Virus record (IMG/VR): IMGVR_UViG_3300037071_000228
Coordinates: 1 to 22,789 of that record
Reading direction: 5' to 3' (one strand)
Source: a virus
DNA length: 22,789 nucleotides
Shown here in pieces: positions 20,478 through 22,789 of the stretch. Positions within the stretch are counted from its first letter, which is position 1. Every line of letters begins with the position of its first letter. Made by a program: the position numbers and the translations under genes. The notes beneath the pieces were generated by a model, which was not told where the DNA came from, did not search any database, and saw only the letters and a list, made by a program, of their open reading frames with translations.

Positions 20478-21040
20478 ATCGACTCCAGCCACGACTCGAT
20501 CTGCTCGGCGTGGGTCGGGAGATCGGGGTAGGTGGTGCGGAAGTTCACGCCGGTCAGCGAGAGTCTCGCGACGATGCTCTGCGGAGCGTCGGAGATCGCG
20601 GGGACCTTGCGCGCATCGAAGTCGATCATCAAGCTGCCGATCCTCTCGATCTGTCCTGATCTCAGGAGGTCTTCGAGGATGGGGACCTCGCCGCCTTCGC
20701 AGTTCATGGATACCACGGACCCCCGACAGATCGCGCGGAAGAACGCGCTGGCTCTCACGGCTCGTACGTAGGTCTTCACGCTGGCGTCTACGTCGTCCTT
20801 GTCGGGGTAGAGGCTCGCTTCGAGTCGATCGTTCACGCCGTACATCGTCGTCGAGCCGGACGTGTGCGAGAGCGCGAACTCGTGGACCACGATGCGAGGG
20901 TCGAACGAGTACCGCTGGCGCAGGATCGCCGCCTGTACCGGCATCGGCTCGATCGCGTGTATCACGTCGAACGGATACCTCGAGCGGCGTACTTCGTCGA
21001 TGGTCTGGCCTTCGTGAGCTCCAACGTCCACGAAGATCAT
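20474..21040 (-). CDS. FkbM-family methyltransferase
   Basis: The 188-residue product starts at ATG 21040 after GGGAGG (5 nt spacer). It shows the FkbM pattern: motif I IFVDVGAHEGQT (2-13), motif II HAIEPMPVQAA (28-38, the 'fEP.p' site), IVVHEFALSHTSGSTTMYG (50-68, the 'v.n.Alsd..G...f' segment), and SMNCEGGEVPILEDL (111-125), the 'iDvEGaE..vL.G' signature of the family with the first Asp replaced by Asn. Family members O-methylate hydroxyl groups of sugars, glycans or polyketides. It opens the five-gene cassette after the capsid gene and is separated from it by the hairpin gap. The Asn substitution at the signature could alter metal or acceptor binding; activity is likely but unproven. Confidence 0.88.
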   Translation of the reverse strand: MIFVDVGAHEGQTIDEVRRSRYPFDVIHAIEPMPVQAAILRQRYSFDPRIVVHEFALSHTSGSTTMYGVNDRLEASLYPDKDDVDASVKTYVRAVRASAFFRAICRGSVVSMNCEGGEVPILEDLLRSGQIERIGSLMIDFDARKVPAISDAPQSIVARLSLTGVNFRTTYPDLPTHAEQIESWLESI

Positions 21041-21056
21041 GCGTACCTCCCGGGTC

Positions 21057-21089
21057 GGGGGGAGGGGGAGACCACCTACCCCTCCCCCC
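21057..21089 (-). terminator. Perfect 11-bp GC hairpin after the capsid gene
   Basis: The 72-nt gap at 21041-21112 contains an exact inverted repeat, 21057-21067 with 21079-21089 (GGGGGGAGGGG and CCCCTCCCCCC), with an 11-nt loop. It starts about 23 nt after the capsid stop. No U-run follows, so it does not look like a standard intrinsic terminator. It could reduce read-through into the enzyme cassette, or shield the 3' end of the capsid message. The purine-only arm could also form unusual DNA structure. Confidence 0.6.
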
Positions 21090-21112
21090 TATCGGGGTGA
21101 AGCGCCAGAAGC

Positions 21113-22342
21113 TTACGACGCTCCGATATCACACTGCTTGAACCACTCCGGGTAGTGCTTCACGGCCTTGCTGCGCCGGTAGGCACGCACCGCGATCTGG
21201 TCCTTGGCGAACCAGTCGTCGTGGCTCGTCGATGTCTCCACCGTGGTTCCACCCCGCGTGTAGAGGGTGGCGCCTGCGCGGAACGCACCGACCAACGGAC
21301 GTCCGGGGTCGGCCGCTGTCGAGATGACGAGGCGCAGTCCGCCCCACCAGTCGCCACGCGGTCCACCGACGGGACCTCCGCCGTAGTACTCGTCACTCGT
21401 CGCCGAGCGCAGCGTGTCGAGGAACCCGGCGTCTGTCGGGTAGACCAACACACCGTCGGGACGGCCACCGCTGATCTGGATGGCGACCATCGCCGCTCGG
21501 ATCGCGTCGAACCCGTTCGGGGTTGTCGGGTGGACCGTCGAGCCGTCCACCGTGGACGCGCTCGCGTACAGGACGGTCGTGATGGCCGTCTCCTCGACCT
21601 GATCGACCATGAGGCCGATCTGGTTGTTGATGTACCCCGCCAGCGCCGGAGCGTCGGAGAAGAACTCGTCCGACATGCCGCCGAACGCGGTGTTCTTCTC
21701 CAGCGTCACGGTCGCGTCGTCGAACGCGAACTCGACACCCTTCTTGGCCGCACCTTCTGCGGTCGGGTTGTCGGACGGTGCCGTGCGTGTCACGACCGTT
21801 GGGTAGTGACCGACGTTGGAGTCCACCGGGACCGCCGTCATCAGGTCACGCACCGTCAACGGCAGCTGCACCAGCGACGGCGTGTAGAGGGTGGGGTCCC
21901 ACCACGGCCGGATCGCGTCGGCGTTGCTACCGGTCGAGATCAGCGTCGGGTCCCCAGCGGCCTTGAGGTTCATCGCGGGAATCTTGAACCCCGACGGGAA
22001 CTCTCCCGTCCGCTTGAACTCGGCGACCGCCGCCTTGTAGTGCACGGAGTTGATGAACGCCTCGCCGATGGTCGCGGCTCGCACCTCGACCTCCGGGTCC
22101 TGGGTGGCGATCTCGGTGATGGCGCCGATCGCGTCCAGCTGTGCCTTCATCTCTTCCTTCTGCTCGATCGACTTGATCTCGACCTGGTCCTGCGTGATCG
22201 ACTTCATGTTGCTCGACCACTCGGACATCTCGTCGTCGGTCAGGTCGCGGTGCTCGTTCTGCGCGACGTCGAGGAGCGTCTTGTTCCGCTCGGTCAGGTT
22301 CTTGACCTTGCCGAGCAGGTGTTCTTTCACCTCGTTCTTCAC
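21113..22342 (-). CDS. Major capsid protein (HK97 fold)
   Basis: The start is GTG 22342, overlapping the protease stop as GTGA with GAGAGGGG just upstream. Longer readings to 22708 run antiphase through the protease gene and have shadow composition. The 409-residue product has a helical, charged N-terminal segment (1-~85: KVKNLTERNKTLLDVAQNEH, then QVEIKSIEQKEEMKAQLDAI), the delta/scaffolding domain removed by the protease. The coat domain follows (VRAATIGEAFINSVHYKAAV; VQLPLTVRDLMTAVPV; FDDATVTLEKNTAFGGMSDE; GYINNQIGLMVDQVEETAI; RLVISTAADPGRPLVGAFRA; WFAKDQIAVRAYRRSKAVKH). These are the E-loop, spine-helix, A-domain and C-terminal P-domain features of this family, where 'd.f.kdqva.Ra..R.a..v' is especially typical. 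Cleavage probably lies between residues 80 and 92, near EVEVRAA. Confidence 0.95.
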   Translation of the reverse strand: MKNEVKEHLLGKVKNLTERNKTLLDVAQNEHRDLTDDEMSEWSSNMKSITQDQVEIKSIEQKEEMKAQLDAIGAITEIATQDPEVEVRAATIGEAFINSVHYKAAVAEFKRTGEFPSGFKIPAMNLKAAGDPTLISTGSNADAIRPWWDPTLYTPSLVQLPLTVRDLMTAVPVDSNVGHYPTVVTRTAPSDNPTAEGAAKKGVEFAFDDATVTLEKNTAFGGMSDEFFSDAPALAGYINNQIGLMVDQVEETAITTVLYASASTVDGSTVHPTTPNGFDAIRAAMVAIQISGGRPDGVLVYPTDAGFLDTLRSATSDEYYGGGPVGGPRGDWWGGLRLVISTAADPGRPLVGAFRAGATLYTRGGTTVETSTSHDDWFAKDQIAVRAYRRSKAVKHYPEWFKQCDIGAS

Positions 22343-22789
22343 GTGCGTCCCCTCTCGGAGAGGTAGGCGTCGAGTTCCGCGAGCTGCAAGCGGAGCCGTT
22401 CGGCCTCGGATAGCGGAGCGGATGCCTGCTCCTGGTCGTCGTCCTCGTCCACGCCTTCGGATAGGAGTGAATCGAGTTCCTGGCGCATCCTCTCCAGGAC
22501 TGATGCGGTAGCGGCGGAGATACGTCGTCCGCGCTTCGTCTCGGTTGCGGGTTCGTCCGGGTGAGCGATGGCCTTCAGCGCGATCGTCTGCGCCTCCGGG
22601 TTGGCTCCGATGAGGGTGGGACCGACCTCGTAGAGATCGAGGTCCATGATCTCGCGCACGCCGTCTTTCCCTACACGGTCCTCGACCGGCGTGAACGCGA
22701 AGCTCCACGCGGTGATGAGTCCACGCCGCATGGCCTTCCAGACGGAGAGTGCTTCGGGGTCATCGAGGAAGAACTTCCCCGCGACGACG
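22339..22789 (-). CDS. Prohead maturation protease, N-terminus beyond window edge
   Basis: The frame is open from the right edge to TGA 22339, giving 149 visible residues. FFLDDPEALSVWKAMRRGLI, then AWSFAFTPVEDR, then IMDLDLYEVGPTLIGANPEA match the end of the caudoviral prohead serine protease (peptidase family S78/U35). In that family, 'v...vkrG.i.glSfgf...' is followed by 'l.EvS.v..gaNp.a'. The catalytic His and Ser would be mostly or wholly beyond the edge; the Ser of AWSFAF is the family position of the nucleophile. The last ~70 residues are acidic, with a helical tail (RLRLQLAELDAYLSERG). The enzyme removes the delta domain of the capsid protein encoded directly after it, with which it overlaps as GTGA. 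Confidence 0.92.
   Translation of the reverse strand, partial: VVAGKFFLDDPEALSVWKAMRRGLITAWSFAFTPVEDRVGKDGVREIMDLDLYEVGPTLIGANPEAQTIALKAIAHPDEPATETKRGRRISAATASVLERMRQELDSLLSEGVDEDDDQEQASAPLSEAERLRLQLAELDAYLSERGRT

Noticed and set aside
17966-21040. DNA-modifying methyltransferase role for the three methyltransferases
   Set aside because: None has the DPPY/NPPY or PC catalytic motifs of DNA methylases or a target-recognition region; the FkbM and HVLEH types and their neighbours point to small-molecule or glycan substrates.
22343-22708. N-terminal extension of the capsid frame upstream of GTG 22342
   Set aside because: The extension is antiphase to the prohead protease, Arg/Gly-rich, and the GTGA overlap with a good ribosome binding site fixes the shorter start.
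1-22789. tRNA genes, integrase, attachment sites or prophage borders
   Set aside because: No cloverleaf-like sequence, recombinase motif or flanking direct repeat was seen; coding is almost continuous.

Overview
This window is a late structural region of a tailed, long-tailed (siphovirus-like) bacteriophage. Every gene I can support lies on the minus strand, so transcription runs from the right edge to the left edge. The DNA is GC-rich (roughly 60-65 % by eye). The small tail-tube, connector and chaperone proteins, the GTG/TTG starts and the collagen-like minor tail proteins suit a phage of a high-GC Gram-positive (actinobacterial) host, but no host marker gene is present, so the host is an inference. 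No integrase, repressor, replication or lysis gene is in the window. Portal and terminase should lie just beyond the right edge.

Layout in transcription order: (1) 22789-21113, the C-terminal part of a prohead protease and an HK97-fold major capsid protein with a probable scaffolding delta domain. (2) A perfect 11-bp GC hairpin at 21057-21089. (3) 21040-17109, an unusual cassette of five sugar/surface-chemistry genes: an FkbM-type methyltransferase, two further SAM methyltransferases, a two-domain GT-A glycosyltransferase, and a GT-B enzyme of the CDP-glycerol glycerophosphotransferase type. (4) 17160-14087, six small or fibrous virion-type proteins, including a 405-residue protein with a long heptad-repeat coiled coil. 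(5) 14090-12459, the standard neck series: head-tail connector, stopper-like protein, HK97 gp10-like protein, tail terminator. (6) 12394-8553, tail tube protein, the tail assembly chaperones G and G-T joined by a lambda-like -1 frameshift (GGGAAAG at 11498-11492), and a 912-residue tape measure protein. (7) 8556-1, tail-tip and adsorption proteins: a 311-residue minor tail protein, a 1131-residue multidomain minor tail protein, a 508-residue collagen-like fibre, a 487-residue clan GH-A-like glycosidase with a TIG domain, two small proteins, and a second glycosidase-like protein cut by the left edge.

Almost all genes overlap by 4 nt (ATGA, GTGA or TTGA) or touch, so the region behaves as one translationally coupled operon. 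The only sizeable gaps, 72 and 64 nt, carry strong hairpins; they follow the capsid gene and precede the tail-tube gene, the two most abundantly needed products. The most unusual biology is the five-gene glycan-type cassette inserted between the capsid and neck genes. Its location suggests that it decorates the virion, with host-surface modification as the alternative. At the other end, two glycosidase-like tail proteins with HEPE motifs suggest that the phage degrades a host surface polysaccharide.
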